Assembly: GCA_003135855.1 (NCBI GenBank)
Contig: PNBD01000153.1
Coordinates: 56,315 to 106,322 of the forward strand
Length of the DNA stretch: 50,008 nucleotides
DNA from: Deltaproteobacteria bacterium
GTDB taxonomy: Bacteria > Desulfobacterota > Binatia > Binatales > Binataceae
Direction: 5' to 3'
In this document: in pieces, positions 27,645-37,367 of the stretch
How positions within the stretch are numbered: the stretch's first letter is position 1
Layout of the letters: the number at the start of each line of letters is the position of its first letter
The notes under the pieces: model-generated
Databases searched by the model: none
Told to the model about the DNA's origin: nothing
What the model saw: the letters and a program-made list of their open reading frames with translations, nothing else
Translations under genes and position numbers: made by a program

Positions 27645-29168
27645 ATGTCGTGGTGGCTTCGATGGCTAGTGATCTCGCCGGTTGTTCTGTTAATTGCAGC
27701 AGCGATGATGCTCAGTTGCGGCGGTAGTAGCGGTACCGTCGCAACTCCAACGCCGCCGCCCGGCTTTACGCTTCAATCAATAAACGTTGCTGATGGGCCG
27801 CCGACCTCGCCCACGCCGACTCCGTCGACCACCCCCAAAGGCAAGACGCCCACGATGACGCCGCGACCGGCCGCTACCAGCACCACAGTGCCAAACTCGG
27901 TGCCGACGGGTGGGCTCGTCCAGTTCAACGCCCAGGGAACTTTCCTGAAGCTGACGAACATCACTCGAATTCTCGATATCACCACTGGCCCGAACACGCT
28001 GTGGGGTTCGAGCAATCAGAGCGTCCTGGTTCCGCCTTCAACCGCCAATAACGGCGGCTCTTACACGACGGCGGCGCCAGGATGCGCCTGCATCACTGCG
28101 AGCTCATCGGGAATCATCAGCCAGTCCGTTGGAATCGGTGTCTATGTTGATGTGACCACCTGCCCTGCGTGCAGCGCCGCGGCGATGGTTTCCAGCGCGG
28201 TGCGCGCGCTGGATGCATCCAGCCTCGCGGCGCCGATTCAAAATGCGGGCATCCTGATGTGGACCTTCTACGCGGGCGCGCAACTTCGCGGCGGGATCGC
28301 GACGGCGCCTGACCACTCGATCTATTTCATCACGAGCGATGGAGTCCTGCGTGGTGTCGATTCTAGCGGTCTCGAAATTCTGCATCGGGCGGCGGACGGC
28401 AACGCACCGGTGGTTCTCTCGGATGGAACGATTGTCGCGAAGTCCGGGCCGCTCGAGCTAACTGCGGTCGGCGCCGACGGTCGCCTGAAATGGCATTCCG
28501 AAATTGGTCCCGGCGCCGGGCCAATTGCCGCCAACGACACGGCGATCTATGCGTCGTCGGGTACCGACCTGCTGTCTTTCAGCACTGGCGGCGCGCTCAA
28601 CTGGCGCGTCAACGTCGGGAAGGTCGCGAGCGCGGTCGCGACGACCGACGGCGCCGTGATCGGCACCTCGCTTGGAGCGATCACGTCGCTCGCGAGCGAC
28701 GGCGCGGTTGCATGGACGTTCGCGCCCGCCGGCGGATTCTCGGGCGCGCTCGCCACTGCCGACGACGTGATCTATGCGGGCTCGGCATCTGGCGCGATCT
28801 ACGCGCTCGATTCTCGCACTGGCAAGGAAGCATGGCACGTCAGCACGCGTCATCCTGTGATAGCGGGCCCGGCCGTAAGTCCTTCGGGACTGGTATTCTT
28901 CGGCTCCGACGCCGTTTACGGCGTTTCTCCCGACGGCCAGATCAAATGGACGCAGCCTGCGGTAAAGCCAAGCTCCAGCTCGATGTCGGCAGTCGGCACC
29001 GACGGAGTGTTCGGCGTCGATAGTTCCGAGATCGGCGCGATGCTTGGCGTCGACGGCAATTTCAACTGGTCGTCGGGAAGCTTCGGCAAGATTGCGACGA
29101 TCGCGGCGTCGTCAGACGGGATTCTTTACGTCGGCAACGCCGACGGCCGAATCTTCGCAGTCAAGTAG
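27645..29168 (+). CDS. Lipoprotein with PQQ-type beta-propeller repeats
   Basis: About 507 residues from the ATG at 27645, chosen because it places a lipoprotein signal at the very N-terminus (charged MSWWLR, hydrophobic stretch, lipobox MLSC). The ORF track begins 12 codons earlier at TTG. A Pro/Thr-rich linker (PTPSTTPKGKTP) follows. From about residue 200 there are repeated blades with G-x-I-Y-A-L-D and similar motifs (VIYAGSASGAIYALDSRTGK, ILYVGNADGRIFAVK), characteristic of PQQ-like/Kelch-like propellers. Such lipoproteins often act as outer-membrane assembly scaffolds (BamB-like) or binding surfaces. No PQQ-dehydrogenase active site was seen, so an enzyme role is not claimed. Confidence 0.8.
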   Translation: MSWWLRWLVISPVVLLIAAAMMLSCGGSSGTVATPTPPPGFTLQSINVADGPPTSPTPTPSTTPKGKTPTMTPRPAATSTTVPNSVPTGGLVQFNAQGTFLKLTNITRILDITTGPNTLWGSSNQSVLVPPSTANNGGSYTTAAPGCACITASSSGIISQSVGIGVYVDVTTCPACSAAAMVSSAVRALDASSLAAPIQNAGILMWTFYAGAQLRGGIATAPDHSIYFITSDGVLRGVDSSGLEILHRAADGNAPVVLSDGTIVAKSGPLELTAVGADGRLKWHSEIGPGAGPIAANDTAIYASSGTDLLSFSTGGALNWRVNVGKVASAVATTDGAVIGTSLGAITSLASDGAVAWTFAPAGGFSGALATADDVIYAGSASGAIYALDSRTGKEAWHVSTRHPVIAGPAVSPSGLVFFGSDAVYGVSPDGQIKWTQPAVKPSSSSMSAVGTDGVFGVDSSEIGAMLGVDGNFNWSSGSFGKIATIAASSDGILYVGNADGRIFAVK

Positions 29169-29233
29169 TCTCCGCTTGCGCGACGACTCAGCAGTGAGGT
29201 GCGAACGATCGCATAACATGCGATCATAGAAAC

Positions 29234-29734
29234 ATGAGCGCCATCGACATCATCAAGCGCCGTCTCAAGGAAGATCGCGTTCCCGAGACTCCCGACGAAA
29301 TCAGCCGCAAAAAGAAACGCCCGCGCGAAGTCGCGTTCATGGACGTGAACCTGTGCTTCCCCTGCGGCAAGTGCCCGGAGTTTTGCCCCGTTCAATGCCT
29401 CGAATACATGCGGCCGGGATCGGTTCCCGGGCGTGGCGTTCAGCCGGTGCAGGATCGCTTCCAGGAATGCATCGGATGCTACATCTGCGTCGAGGTATGC
29501 GCCCTGCTCACCGACTACGACGCGATCCGGATGTACGACTCGAACATGGTCGAGGACGTGCTCGGCGTGAAAATCACTGACACTCCGCCGGACCCTCCGA
29601 TCCCCGCAGAGCCGTACGAAGAATATTTTTCCGAGGGTGGCTTGTATCGGCACCTCGGCAAGGGCTCGCGCATTCGCGAGAAGATGACTGCCGAAGAGCG
29701 CGCAATTTTCGCCCGCGAACGCGTCCGCAGCTAG
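29234..29734 (+). CDS. 2[4Fe-4S] ferredoxin-type protein
   Basis: A 166-residue protein with two ferredoxin cysteine clusters: C-FP-C-GK-C-PEF-C-P (~residues 39-49) and C-IG-C-YI-C-VEV-C (~81-91), the spacing for two 4Fe-4S clusters. Flanking sequence (N-terminal ~35 and C-terminal ~70 residues) is longer than in simple ferredoxins, with a Pro-rich stretch (DTPPDPPIPAEPYEEYF). It likely passes electrons between partner oxidoreductases in the cytoplasm. No partner gene lies next to it (the propeller lipoprotein precedes it, a TetR gene follows after 161 nt). The partner is unknown. Confidence 0.85.
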   Translation: MSAIDIIKRRLKEDRVPETPDEISRKKKRPREVAFMDVNLCFPCGKCPEFCPVQCLEYMRPGSVPGRGVQPVQDRFQECIGCYICVEVCALLTDYDAIRMYDSNMVEDVLGVKITDTPPDPPIPAEPYEEYFSEGGLYRHLGKGSRIREKMTAEERAIFARERVRS

Positions 29735-29770
29735 GCGCACTATTTTCCCGCGCTTCACAGTTCAGCTTGC

Positions 29771-29791
29771 TTACGCACACATTTATCCACA
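29771..29791 (+). other. DnaA-box-like pair
   Basis: TTATCCACA at 29783-29791 is a perfect match to the DnaA box consensus TTATnCACA. TTACGCACA at 29771-29779, twelve bases upstream, matches with one mismatch. Only two are seen, in a 160-nt intergenic region, so a true origin is not claimed. Confidence 0.35.
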
Positions 29792-29840
29792 GTTGAGGCC
29801 GCTCGCGCCACTAAAACCGCCCCATACTCGAGCCCCAGAT

Positions 29841-29870
29841 TTGACAGTCGCGCTCATCCCCTACTACGGT
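29841..29870 (+). promoter_or_regulatory. Possible promoter of the TetR operon
   Basis: A perfect -35 TTGACA at 29841-29846 is followed after 18 nt by TACGGT, a poor -10; TAGAAT lies 23 nt away. The placement 26 to 50 nt before the TetR start is sensible, but the -10 assignment is weak. Confidence 0.3.
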
Positions 29871-29895
29871 AGAATTTCCGAGGGACCACACCGCG

Positions 29896-30546
29896 ATGGA
29901 ACGTAACGCCCGGCGCGCGCAAGTATTGCGCCACGCCAAACGCATATTCGCTCGCAAGGGCTATCACCGGACCAACGTCGCGGATATCATCGCTCGCGCG
30001 CGAATCGCACGCGGCACTTTTTATCTCTACTTCCAGAACAAGAAGGATCTCTTTGAGGAATTGCTCGAGCAAGTGGTGACCGAACTGACGCGACGAATCG
30101 AGCGGCTCCGCGTCGGACCAGCCGAGCCTGACCCGGTGCAACAATTGCGCGCGAATCTCAATCGAGTGCTGAGCTACGTTCTCGCGGAGCGCGAGCTTAC
30201 CGACATCCTGCTCAATCATTCGACCGGTTTCGATCGCGAGCTCGATGAAAAAATTCAGGATTTCTACGATCGGATCGCGGCGTTGATTAAGCGCTCGCTG
30301 GATCTCGGTATCGAGATGAACCTGGTGCGAAGTTCCGATACGCAGGTGGTCGCTTATTGTATTCTCGGCGGAATCAAGGAGGCGATCGCGGTGCTCTCGC
30401 GCAGCCGCCAGAAAGATATTTCGGCGCTGGTCGAGCAGATTCTCGACTTCGGTCTGCGCGGCGTCGCCCGCCCCGAGTTGCTCGAGGCGGTTCGAGCAAT
30501 GGGCGACACCTCATCGAAATTCGCTTCTTTTTTGGGCCCCAACTAG
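29896..30546 (+). CDS. TetR/AcrR family transcriptional regulator
   Basis: A 216-residue TetR-type repressor. The N-terminal helix-turn-helix is clear: HAKRIFARKGYHRTNVADI, then RGTFYLYFQNKKDLFEELL (~residues 12-57). The rest is the helical ligand-binding/dimer domain, with no obvious ligand. It is the first gene of a close-packed plus-strand run (6 nt to the HAD gene, then overlaps), so it probably controls its own operon. Lipid or acyl-CoA ligands are plausible from the operon content, as in FadR-type TetR regulators. No inverted-repeat operator was found with certainty in the 160 nt upstream. Confidence 0.9.
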   Translation: MERNARRAQVLRHAKRIFARKGYHRTNVADIIARARIARGTFYLYFQNKKDLFEELLEQVVTELTRRIERLRVGPAEPDPVQQLRANLNRVLSYVLAERELTDILLNHSTGFDRELDEKIQDFYDRIAALIKRSLDLGIEMNLVRSSDTQVVAYCILGGIKEAIAVLSRSRQKDISALVEQILDFGLRGVARPELLEAVRAMGDTSSKFASFLGPN

Positions 30547-30552
30547 ACTGAC

Positions 30553-31359
30553 ATGTCAGTTTATCAACGTCAGCAACCGGCCAGGACGCCACGCCATGCC
30601 CGAGCGATTTCACCTCGGCGGCGCGCCGCATTCTACGATCTCGACGGCACCCTGATGGACCTGAACCTGGTGCACGCCGCGCTCTTCACCTTCACCAATA
30701 TCGGCGAATGGGGCCGGCGCGTGTCCTACATGATGGCCTTCGTCTCACGCCTGCCGCGCATGTATATCGCCGAACGCCGAGACCGGCGCCTGCTCAATAT
30801 CGTGCTGTTCGAAGCGTTCAAGGGAGTCTCGCGCGACCGGCTGTTTTCGTTGGGCGAGGAATACTGCGAGCGGGTGCTGATTGCTCATCTTTATCCGCGC
30901 GCAATCGAAATGATCGAAGCGAATCGCGCCGCCGGCATCGAACCCGTGCTAGTGACCGGCTCGCCGGATTTCATCGTCGCCCCGCTTGCGGAGCATCTCG
31001 GTATCGACGCGTTCGCGGCGAATCAGTTTATCTTCAGCCGCGGACGCGCAACCGGCCGTCTCTCGGAGCCGATCATGGCCGGCGAGGAGAAAGCAGTCTG
31101 GTGCGGGAAGTGGGCATCGGAGCGCGGAATGGATCTGGCCGACTGCTGGGGCTATGCCGACTCGCACCATGACATGGCGTTTCTGAACGCTATGGGGCAT
31201 CCGGTCGCGGTGAATCCGGATCGCAGACTCAAGGCGGTCGCGATGAACCGGCAGTGGCCGGTGATTCATTTCAAGAAACAATCATCGAAAAACGACAACG
31301 ACTTTTACAACCATTACGACTTCGACAAGTCGACTAGGGAATCGGATGGCGCGACCTGA
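30553..31359 (+). CDS. HAD-IB family phosphatase
   Basis: A 268-residue haloacid-dehalogenase hydrolase of subfamily IB (SerB/CicA-like). The nucleophile motif is YDLDGTL (~residues 30-36). Motif II is VLVTGSP, motif III includes the Lys of GEEKAVWC, and motif IV is WGYADSHHDMAF, placing the metal-binding acidic residues. Members dephosphorylate phosphoserine-like or lipid phosphate substrates, and fusions to PlsC-like acyltransferases are known. It starts 6 nt after the TetR stop and overlaps the next gene by 14 nt, so the genes are translationally coupled. A lipid phosphate (for example lysophosphatidate) substrate is inferred from context only. Confidence 0.88.
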   Translation: MSVYQRQQPARTPRHARAISPRRRAAFYDLDGTLMDLNLVHAALFTFTNIGEWGRRVSYMMAFVSRLPRMYIAERRDRRLLNIVLFEAFKGVSRDRLFSLGEEYCERVLIAHLYPRAIEMIEANRAAGIEPVLVTGSPDFIVAPLAEHLGIDAFAANQFIFSRGRATGRLSEPIMAGEEKAVWCGKWASERGMDLADCWGYADSHHDMAFLNAMGHPVAVNPDRRLKAVAMNRQWPVIHFKKQSSKNDNDFYNHYDFDKSTRESDGAT

Positions 31360-32986
31360 AAGTAAGCTCATGGAACTCAAACCCGCCGAGCTTCGGCACG
31401 AGGTCGGCGCGCGCCGCGACCTGGTCGTGACGCTGAATCGCCGCTCGGAAAAGCGCCTGATTCCCTACGGCGAGGAGTTTCTGTTCGAGAAATTGCCGGT
31501 CGGTACGCGCGTGATTTATCCGCCGCCGCCGCTCGATCCGCTTGCTGATCCCGATCAGGCGATTCGCTACGCCCTGCTCCATCCGGAAAATCAGGATCCG
31601 CTGTTCGCGCAACTCAATCCCAACATGCGCGTCACGATCGCGATCGATGACCTCAGCCTGCCGCTGCCTCAGATGCGCCGTCCCGACATTCGCGAGCGGC
31701 TGCTTAACCAGGTTCTCCAGACGCTGGCCGATTACGGCGTCGACGACGTGCATCTGGTCATCGCCACTTCGCTCCATCGCCGCATGACCGAGGCGGAAAT
31801 CCGCCGCATCGTCGGCGAACGCGCATTCAAGCAGTACTGGCCCGACCGTCTTTACAATTTCGACGCTGAGAATCGCGCGGAACTCGCGATGCTCGGCAAG
31901 ACCGAACATCAGGAGGAAGTCTGGCTGTCGCGACGCGCCGCCGAATCGGATCTCGTCATTTATCTGAACGTCAACCTGGTGCCGATGGACGGCGGGCACA
32001 AGTCGGTGGCCGTCGGCCTCGCGCCGTATCAAAGCCTGCGCCATCACCACAACGCCGCGACGCTCCGCGATTCGCATTCGTACATGGATCCGACACGATC
32101 GGCGCTGCATCGATCATCCGATCGGATGGGCAAGCTGATTCACAAGTCGCTCAACATTTTTCAGATCGAAACCGCCGTCAACACTCAGATGTACGGCGGG
32201 ATGCTCGATTTCCTGCAGAAAAACGAAGACACCTTCAACGACTGGGATCACACGCGGCTCAAGGGATTTCAGTGGACGATGCGCAATATGTCGAACGACC
32301 TGCGGCGGCGCGCTCTCCACAATTACGCGGCGCCCTTCGGCATGATTGGCGTCTGGGCCGGCGATACCGAGGCGGTTCATCAGAAAACTCTCGCCAAGGT
32401 TTTTCAGCAGTACGCCGTGCCGGTGAAAGGACAAGCCGACATCCTGATTGTCGGCGTCCCGTATATCTGCCCTTACAACGTGAACTCGATCATGAACCCG
32501 GTGCTGGTCCAGTGCACCGGCCTCGGCTACCTGTTCAACATGTATCGCAACAAGCCGCTGGTGCGCGAAGGCGGCACGATGATCATCTGTCATCCGCTGC
32601 GTGACGAGTTTCATCCGGAGCATCATCCGAGCTACATCGAATTTTTCCATCGATGCCTCGCCGAGACGACTGACGCGATCGAACTCGAGAAGCAATTCGA
32701 GCGCGAGTTCGCGCACAACCCGACTTATATCCACATGTACCGCTACGGAAACGCGTACCACGGCGTGCATCCGTTCTACATGTGGTACTGGGGTGAGCCC
32801 GCGCGCCAGCACGTCGGCCGCGTAATCGCAGCCGGATGCGAAGAGCCGGAAATTGCGGCGCGCATGGGATGGGACGCCGCGGACACGCTCGATGAAGCGA
32901 TCGCGATGGCGACCTCGGAACTCGGGCGGTCGGCGTCGATCACGTACCTGCATCTGCCGCCGCTGGTGATCGCGGATGTCGAGTAG
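31346..32986 (+). CDS. LarA/DUF2088-like (nickel-pincer racemase family) protein
   Basis: A 546-residue protein resembling lactate racemase LarA, longer than the ~420 of the founding enzyme. The N-terminal domain contains [11 protein letters not shown], corresponding to the DDxTRP loop, and [12 protein letters not shown], corresponding to the family's conserved His. [18 protein letters not shown] matches the GGxK stretch whose Lys carries the nickel-pincer cofactor in LarA, but the His usually found just before it appears to be Met. The rest is unusual: a His-rich segment (LRHHHN), a Tyr-rich region ([14 protein letters not shown]), and an insertion of ~100 residues. A racemase or epimerase activity is therefore only inferred. 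It overlaps its neighbours by 14 and 11 nt. Confidence 0.75.
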   Translation: MARPESKLMELKPAELRHEVGARRDLVVTLNRRSEKRLIPYGEEFLFEKLPVGTRVIYPPPPLDPLADPDQAIRYALLHPENQDPLFAQLNPNMRVTIAIDDLSLPLPQMRRPDIRERLLNQVLQTLADYGVDDVHLVIATSLHRRMTEAEIRRIVGERAFKQYWPDRLYNFDAENRAELAMLGKTEHQEEVWLSRRAAESDLVIYLNVNLVPMDGGHKSVAVGLAPYQSLRHHHNAATLRDSHSYMDPTRSALHRSSDRMGKLIHKSLNIFQIETAVNTQMYGGMLDFLQKNEDTFNDWDHTRLKGFQWTMRNMSNDLRRRALHNYAAPFGMIGVWAGDTEAVHQKTLAKVFQQYAVPVKGQADILIVGVPYICPYNVNSIMNPVLVQCTGLGYLFNMYRNKPLVREGGTMIICHPLRDEFHPEHHPSYIEFFHRCLAETTDAIELEKQFEREFAHNPTYIHMYRYGNAYHGVHPFYMWYWGEPARQHVGRVIAAGCEEPEIAARMGWDAADTLDEAIAMATSELGRSASITYLHLPPLVIADVE

Positions 32987-35900
32987 CAACGGCAAGCGCA
33001 ATGGCGCCGCGATGCCGCCGCTCGAGCAAATGCTCAAGGGCCGCCGCATCCTTGTGACCGGCGCGACCGGCTTCCTTGGCAAAGTCTTCGTCGCGCTGCT
33101 CCTTCGATGGCATCCCGAGATTGACAAAATTTACTTGCTCATCCGCGGCGACGCGCGTAGCACCCTCAATCGCTTTCGCCGGGAAATTCTTGACTCGCCG
33201 GTGATGGGTCCGCTGCGCGAGCATCTCGGCGAAGAATTTGACCGTTACGTCGAAGAAAAACTCGCCGTCGTGCCAGGCGACATAACGAACGTTGGTCTGC
33301 TCGCCGAAGGCGAGAAGCCGTTCAAGGCGGGCTCGATCGACGCGGTCGTGCACAGCGCCGGTTTCGTCAACTTCGAAGCGTCGTTGGAAAAGGCGCTCGA
33401 GGTCAACACCATCGGTGTCGCCAACGTGATCGAATTCTGCCGCCAAATCGGCGCCGCCATGATGCTGATATCGACCTGCTACGTCGCGGGCGCCGCCGAT
33501 GGACATCGCTACGAGGACGACCTCCCCGAGAACTGGTGCCCGAATGGGCGCAAATCATTTCGCCTGGATCGCGAAATCCGCGAATCGCTCGCCGTGATCG
33601 AACGGGTCGAGGCCGAATCGCGCGATCAACTTCGTCATACCGAATTTCAGGGAGACGATGACGACGCCGAGAGCACGCGCGAGGCTGCGATCGAGAATCG
33701 CCGCAAGACCTGGGTCGACACCCGTCTGAAGGAAATCGGTAAGAAGCGCGCGCGAAGCTGGGGATGGCCGAATACCTATAGCTTCACCAAGAGCCTCGGC
33801 GAGCAGTTGGTGATCGCAGAGCGCGACGCGCTCAAAGTCACTGTCGTGAGGCCCGCGGTAATCGAAAGCGCGATGCACGATCCGTTTCCCGGCTGGAACG
33901 AAGGCGTCAATACTAGCGCGCCGCTCACCTACCTGTCGGGACGCGGTTATCGCTTCTATCCCGCCAAGGCGGAACTGGTGCTCGACGTGATTCCAGTCGA
34001 TTACGTTGCGCACGCGATGATTCCGATTCTCGCCGTGCTGATTGCGGGCAAGCAAAAATCGATCTATCAACTCTGCACCTCCGATCGAAATCCGCTCCCG
34101 ATGCGCCAACTCGTCGAGCTGACCGGACTCGCCAGCCGCAAACAGCTTCGCAAAGATGGCGGCGTGATGGGCTGGCTGGCGCCCCAGCTCGAGGCCGTCG
34201 TCGTTTCGCAGCGCACTTACGATCTCGCGAGCGACACGATGCCGCGAATCCTCAAGCAGGGCGCGGAATTCGCGCGCAGTGTCCTGGGCGAGGAAAATCA
34301 GCCGGCGAAAAAGCTTCACAGCGGAATCGTGAAAATCAAGGAGACGATGGATCTCGCCCGCGACATGGTCGACATCTATCAACCATACATTCAGAAGCTC
34401 TTTTACACTTTTCACGGCAAGAACACTCGCGACCTTTACGCATCGCTCCGCCCCGCCGACGTCGAGCATCATCCGTATCGCCCCGACTTGATCGATTGGC
34501 ACGACTACTGGCTCAACATTCATATGCCCGGCCTGCGCCGGCACATCTATCCGCAGCTCGATATCCATACGCGCGGCCGTTACAAATCGTTGCCCCGCTA
34601 TCGCAACCTGGTGGATTTGCTTGATCGAGCCGCGGACCGATACGGCGCGCAAGTCGCGATGATCGCGCGGCGGCCGTCGGGTGAGCAGTCGCAGGTCACT
34701 TATCGCGAGCTGCGCGATAAGGCGCGTCGCGCCGCGCTGTTGCTGGCCACGCGCGGCATCAAGCCCGGCGATCGCGTCCTGCTTATCGCTGAGAACTCGC
34801 CCGACTGGGTGCTCGGCTATTTCGCGATTCTGTGCGCGGGCGCGATCGCCGTCCCGCTCGATCACCTGATGTCAGCCGAGGAACTCGCACCAATATGTAA
34901 AATCGCTGAACCGTCGGCGGCGCTTCGCTCGGCAACGGTCCACCAGCGCCTCGGCAGTGCGATCAAGGACGCGGTCCCAAAAATCGTCGAGCTGGATCTC
35001 GCCGAACTAGGCCGCCCCTTCATTCTGCGCGGCGATACGAAATCTCCGCCTGCGCCTCCGGAACGCAAGGCGCTCGCATCGATCGTGTTCACTTCCGGCA
35101 GCACCGGCGCGCCGAAAGGCGTGATGCTGACGCATGGCAACTTCGGCGCCGAGATCGCGATGCTCTCGCGCGTCTTCGTGCTCGGTGGCGACGACGTCGT
35201 CCTGTCGCTGTTGCCGTTGCATCATACGTTTGAATTCACCTGCGGGATGCTGCTGCCGCTCGCCAGTGGCGCCACGATCGCGTATCCGCTCGAAGTCGAT
35301 GCGAAGACGCTATCGCGAACGCTCGCCGATATTCGCCCAACTGCGCTCATCGGCGTGCCCGCCGTGTGGGAAGCGATTCATCGCCGCATCATCGACGAAG
35401 TCGAAGCGCGCGGTCCGTTCTTCCACGCTGCGTTCGATCGATTGCGCGATCTGAATCGGCGACTCGACTCGGACTACGGTCTGAATTTCGGCTCGATCGT
35501 TTTTCGCCAGATGCACTCCGCGCTCGGTGGCCGGCTGAAGCTGGCCGTTAGCGGTGGCTCCGCCCTGCCCCACCGCGTCGCGGATTTTTTTAACGACATC
35601 GGAATTCCGCTGCTCGAAGGTTATGGAATGACCGAAGCGGCGCCCGTGCTCGCAGTTGCCAGGCCTGACGAGCCGCTCAAGGTGGGATCCGTCGGCAAGC
35701 CGCTGAACGGCGTCGAGATCAAGCTCGAGCCTGAAGGCGAGCAGGTCGGCTCGATCGTTGTGCGCGGCTCCAATGTGATGGCGGGTTACTATCGGAACGA
35801 TGTCGCCACCGGCGAAGTTCTCAAAGACGGATGGCTGCACACCGGCGACCTCGGCCGCTTCGACGACGAAGGCCGGCTCTACGTCGTCGGTCGCGCGAAG

Positions 35901-37346
35901 GAAGTCATCGTCGATTCCGGCGGCAACAACATCTATATCGAAGAGGTCGAAGAGGCGTACGGCCGCTCGCACTACGTGAAAGAGATGGCCGTCGTGGGCC
36001 TCAATGTCGGACGCAGCGAGCAGGTTGCCGCGCTGGTCGTGCCGGCGTATGCGCGCGGTGAAAGCCGGCGCGCCGTCGAGGATCGGCTGCGCGGTGATTT
36101 CGAAAAGGTTGGCAAGGAACTCAGTCTGCATAAGCGCATCAGGATCGTTCGCTTCACCGACGTCGAACTGCCGCGCACTCGCACCCGCAAGATCAAACGA
36201 CCCGAAGTGGTGGCGATTTTGCGCCGGATGCTGGAAGCGCGCATCGCGAACGCAACAGTTGTCGACACCGAAGTCGAGCAATGGCTCGCAGATGCGCTTG
36301 CCAACATAACCAGCGAGCCGGTTAGTATCACCCTGGGCACGCAGCTGATCGAGGATTTGGGCCTGGACTCTCTGGCGATGGCCGAAATCGGCGAAATAAT
36401 CGGCGAGCGCGCCGGCCGCGATATCAGCCCGGAAGAAATCTCAGACCTGCGGACGGTCGCCGACTTGCAGCATCTCGCGTCGCAGCCGGGCGTCAACGGA
36501 CGTCCCCGGCTGCCGTCCTATGCGCGATTCGCCGAGCCGTACACGATTCAGTTGCCGGCACCGCTGCGCACGCTTGGCCGCTCGGCGTTGCGTTCGACGC
36601 AGCGCGCGCTGTTCGAAGGATGGCTCAAGCCGCAGATTCTCGGACGCGGAAACATCCCGGCCAACAGCAATTTTATCGTGGTGGCGAACCATTCCAGCCA
36701 TCTCGACTTCGGACTCGTGGGCTATGCGCTCGGCAAGATTGGCGACGACCTGCGGGTGCTCGCGGCCAAGGATTATTTCTTCAACACGCCGGCGCGGCGA
36801 TTTCTCGCGAGCAATTTCACGTCGCTGATGCCGTTCGATCGCGAGCGCGCGCAGCTCGAATCGCTCGAAGATGCGCTCGCGGAGTTGGCCAAGGGCCGCA
36901 GTGTCCTGATGTTCCCCGAGGGCACCCGCTCGCCCGGGAACGAGGTGCAGGAATTCAAGAGCGGCGCGGGATTTCTCGCGCTGCGCAGCCGATGCGACGT
37001 GCTGCCGGTGCTGATTCGCGGCACGCACGAGGTGCTGGGCAAAGGAAGTCTGTTCCCGCGGCGCCATCCAGTCGAGGTGCGCATCGGCGCGCCGATCACG
37101 GCGGCGACGATGCTTGAGGTAGTCGCCAGCACCGACGGTGCGGGCGCGTACCGCAAACTCGCCGACCTGATGCGCGAAACGGTGGTGCGGCTCGCTGGTT
37201 CGGGCCGACAGACGCGCCGCGTGAAGGCGCCGGCTGTCGCCGACGCGCCGGTTGTTTCGAGTCCTGTTGTATCCGATCCTGCAGCGCCCGAGCGGCGGCA
37301 GGGACATCCGGCGCATCGCACGACACACGGGCGCGCCAAAGCCTGA
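32976..37346 (+). CDS. Fused fatty acyl reductase, acyl-AMP ligase, ACP, acyltransferase
   Basis: A 1456-residue multidomain enzyme. Residues ~20-530: alcohol-forming fatty-acyl reductase-type domain with the NAD(P) loop TGATGFLGK (~28-36), Y-S-F-T-K near 269, and a C-terminal FAR region. ~560-1090: adenylate-forming acyl ligase with FTSGSTGAPKGV (~702), EGYGMTEAAP (~881) and HTGDLGRF (~952). ~1095-1180: acyl carrier domain with the phosphopantetheine Ser in LGLDSLA (~1131). ~1220-1420: PlsC-like acyltransferase with NHSSHLD and FPEGTRSPG. This would activate a fatty acid, load it onto the carrier, reduce and/or transfer it. Carboxylic acid reductases have the opposite order (ligase-carrier-reductase). 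It ends the TetR-HAD-LarA-like operon. Confidence 0.9.
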   Translation: MSSSNGKRNGAAMPPLEQMLKGRRILVTGATGFLGKVFVALLLRWHPEIDKIYLLIRGDARSTLNRFRREILDSPVMGPLREHLGEEFDRYVEEKLAVVPGDITNVGLLAEGEKPFKAGSIDAVVHSAGFVNFEASLEKALEVNTIGVANVIEFCRQIGAAMMLISTCYVAGAADGHRYEDDLPENWCPNGRKSFRLDREIRESLAVIERVEAESRDQLRHTEFQGDDDDAESTREAAIENRRKTWVDTRLKEIGKKRARSWGWPNTYSFTKSLGEQLVIAERDALKVTVVRPAVIESAMHDPFPGWNEGVNTSAPLTYLSGRGYRFYPAKAELVLDVIPVDYVAHAMIPILAVLIAGKQKSIYQLCTSDRNPLPMRQLVELTGLASRKQLRKDGGVMGWLAPQLEAVVVSQRTYDLASDTMPRILKQGAEFARSVLGEENQPAKKLHSGIVKIKETMDLARDMVDIYQPYIQKLFYTFHGKNTRDLYASLRPADVEHHPYRPDLIDWHDYWLNIHMPGLRRHIYPQLDIHTRGRYKSLPRYRNLVDLLDRAADRYGAQVAMIARRPSGEQSQVTYRELRDKARRAALLLATRGIKPGDRVLLIAENSPDWVLGYFAILCAGAIAVPLDHLMSAEELAPICKIAEPSAALRSATVHQRLGSAIKDAVPKIVELDLAELGRPFILRGDTKSPPAPPERKALASIVFTSGSTGAPKGVMLTHGNFGAEIAMLSRVFVLGGDDVVLSLLPLHHTFEFTCGMLLPLASGATIAYPLEVDAKTLSRTLADIRPTALIGVPAVWEAIHRRIIDEVEARGPFFHAAFDRLRDLNRRLDSDYGLNFGSIVFRQMHSALGGRLKLAVSGGSALPHRVADFFNDIGIPLLEGYGMTEAAPVLAVARPDEPLKVGSVGKPLNGVEIKLEPEGEQVGSIVVRGSNVMAGYYRNDVATGEVLKDGWLHTGDLGRFDDEGRLYVVGRAKEVIVDSGGNNIYIEEVEEAYGRSHYVKEMAVVGLNVGRSEQVAALVVPAYARGESRRAVEDRLRGDFEKVGKELSLHKRIRIVRFTDVELPRTRTRKIKRPEVVAILRRMLEARIANATVVDTEVEQWLADALANITSEPVSITLGTQLIEDLGLDSLAMAEIGEIIGERAGRDISPEEISDLRTVADLQHLASQPGVNGRPRLPSYARFAEPYTIQLPAPLRTLGRSALRSTQRALFEGWLKPQILGRGNIPANSNFIVVANHSSHLDFGLVGYALGKIGDDLRVLAAKDYFFNTPARRFLASNFTSLMPFDRERAQLESLEDALAELAKGRSVLMFPEGTRSPGNEVQEFKSGAGFLALRSRCDVLPVLIRGTHEVLGKGSLFPRRHPVEVRIGAPITAATMLEVVASTDGAGAYRKLADLMRETVVRLAGSGRQTRRVKAPAVADAPVVSSPVVSDPAAPERRQGHPAHRTTHGRAKA

Positions 37347-37367
37347 CGCGGACGGACAAATCGCAAC

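Noticed and set aside
33555-34865. Antisense ORF of 436 codons
   Set aside because: Shadow of the reductase-ligase megaenzyme.
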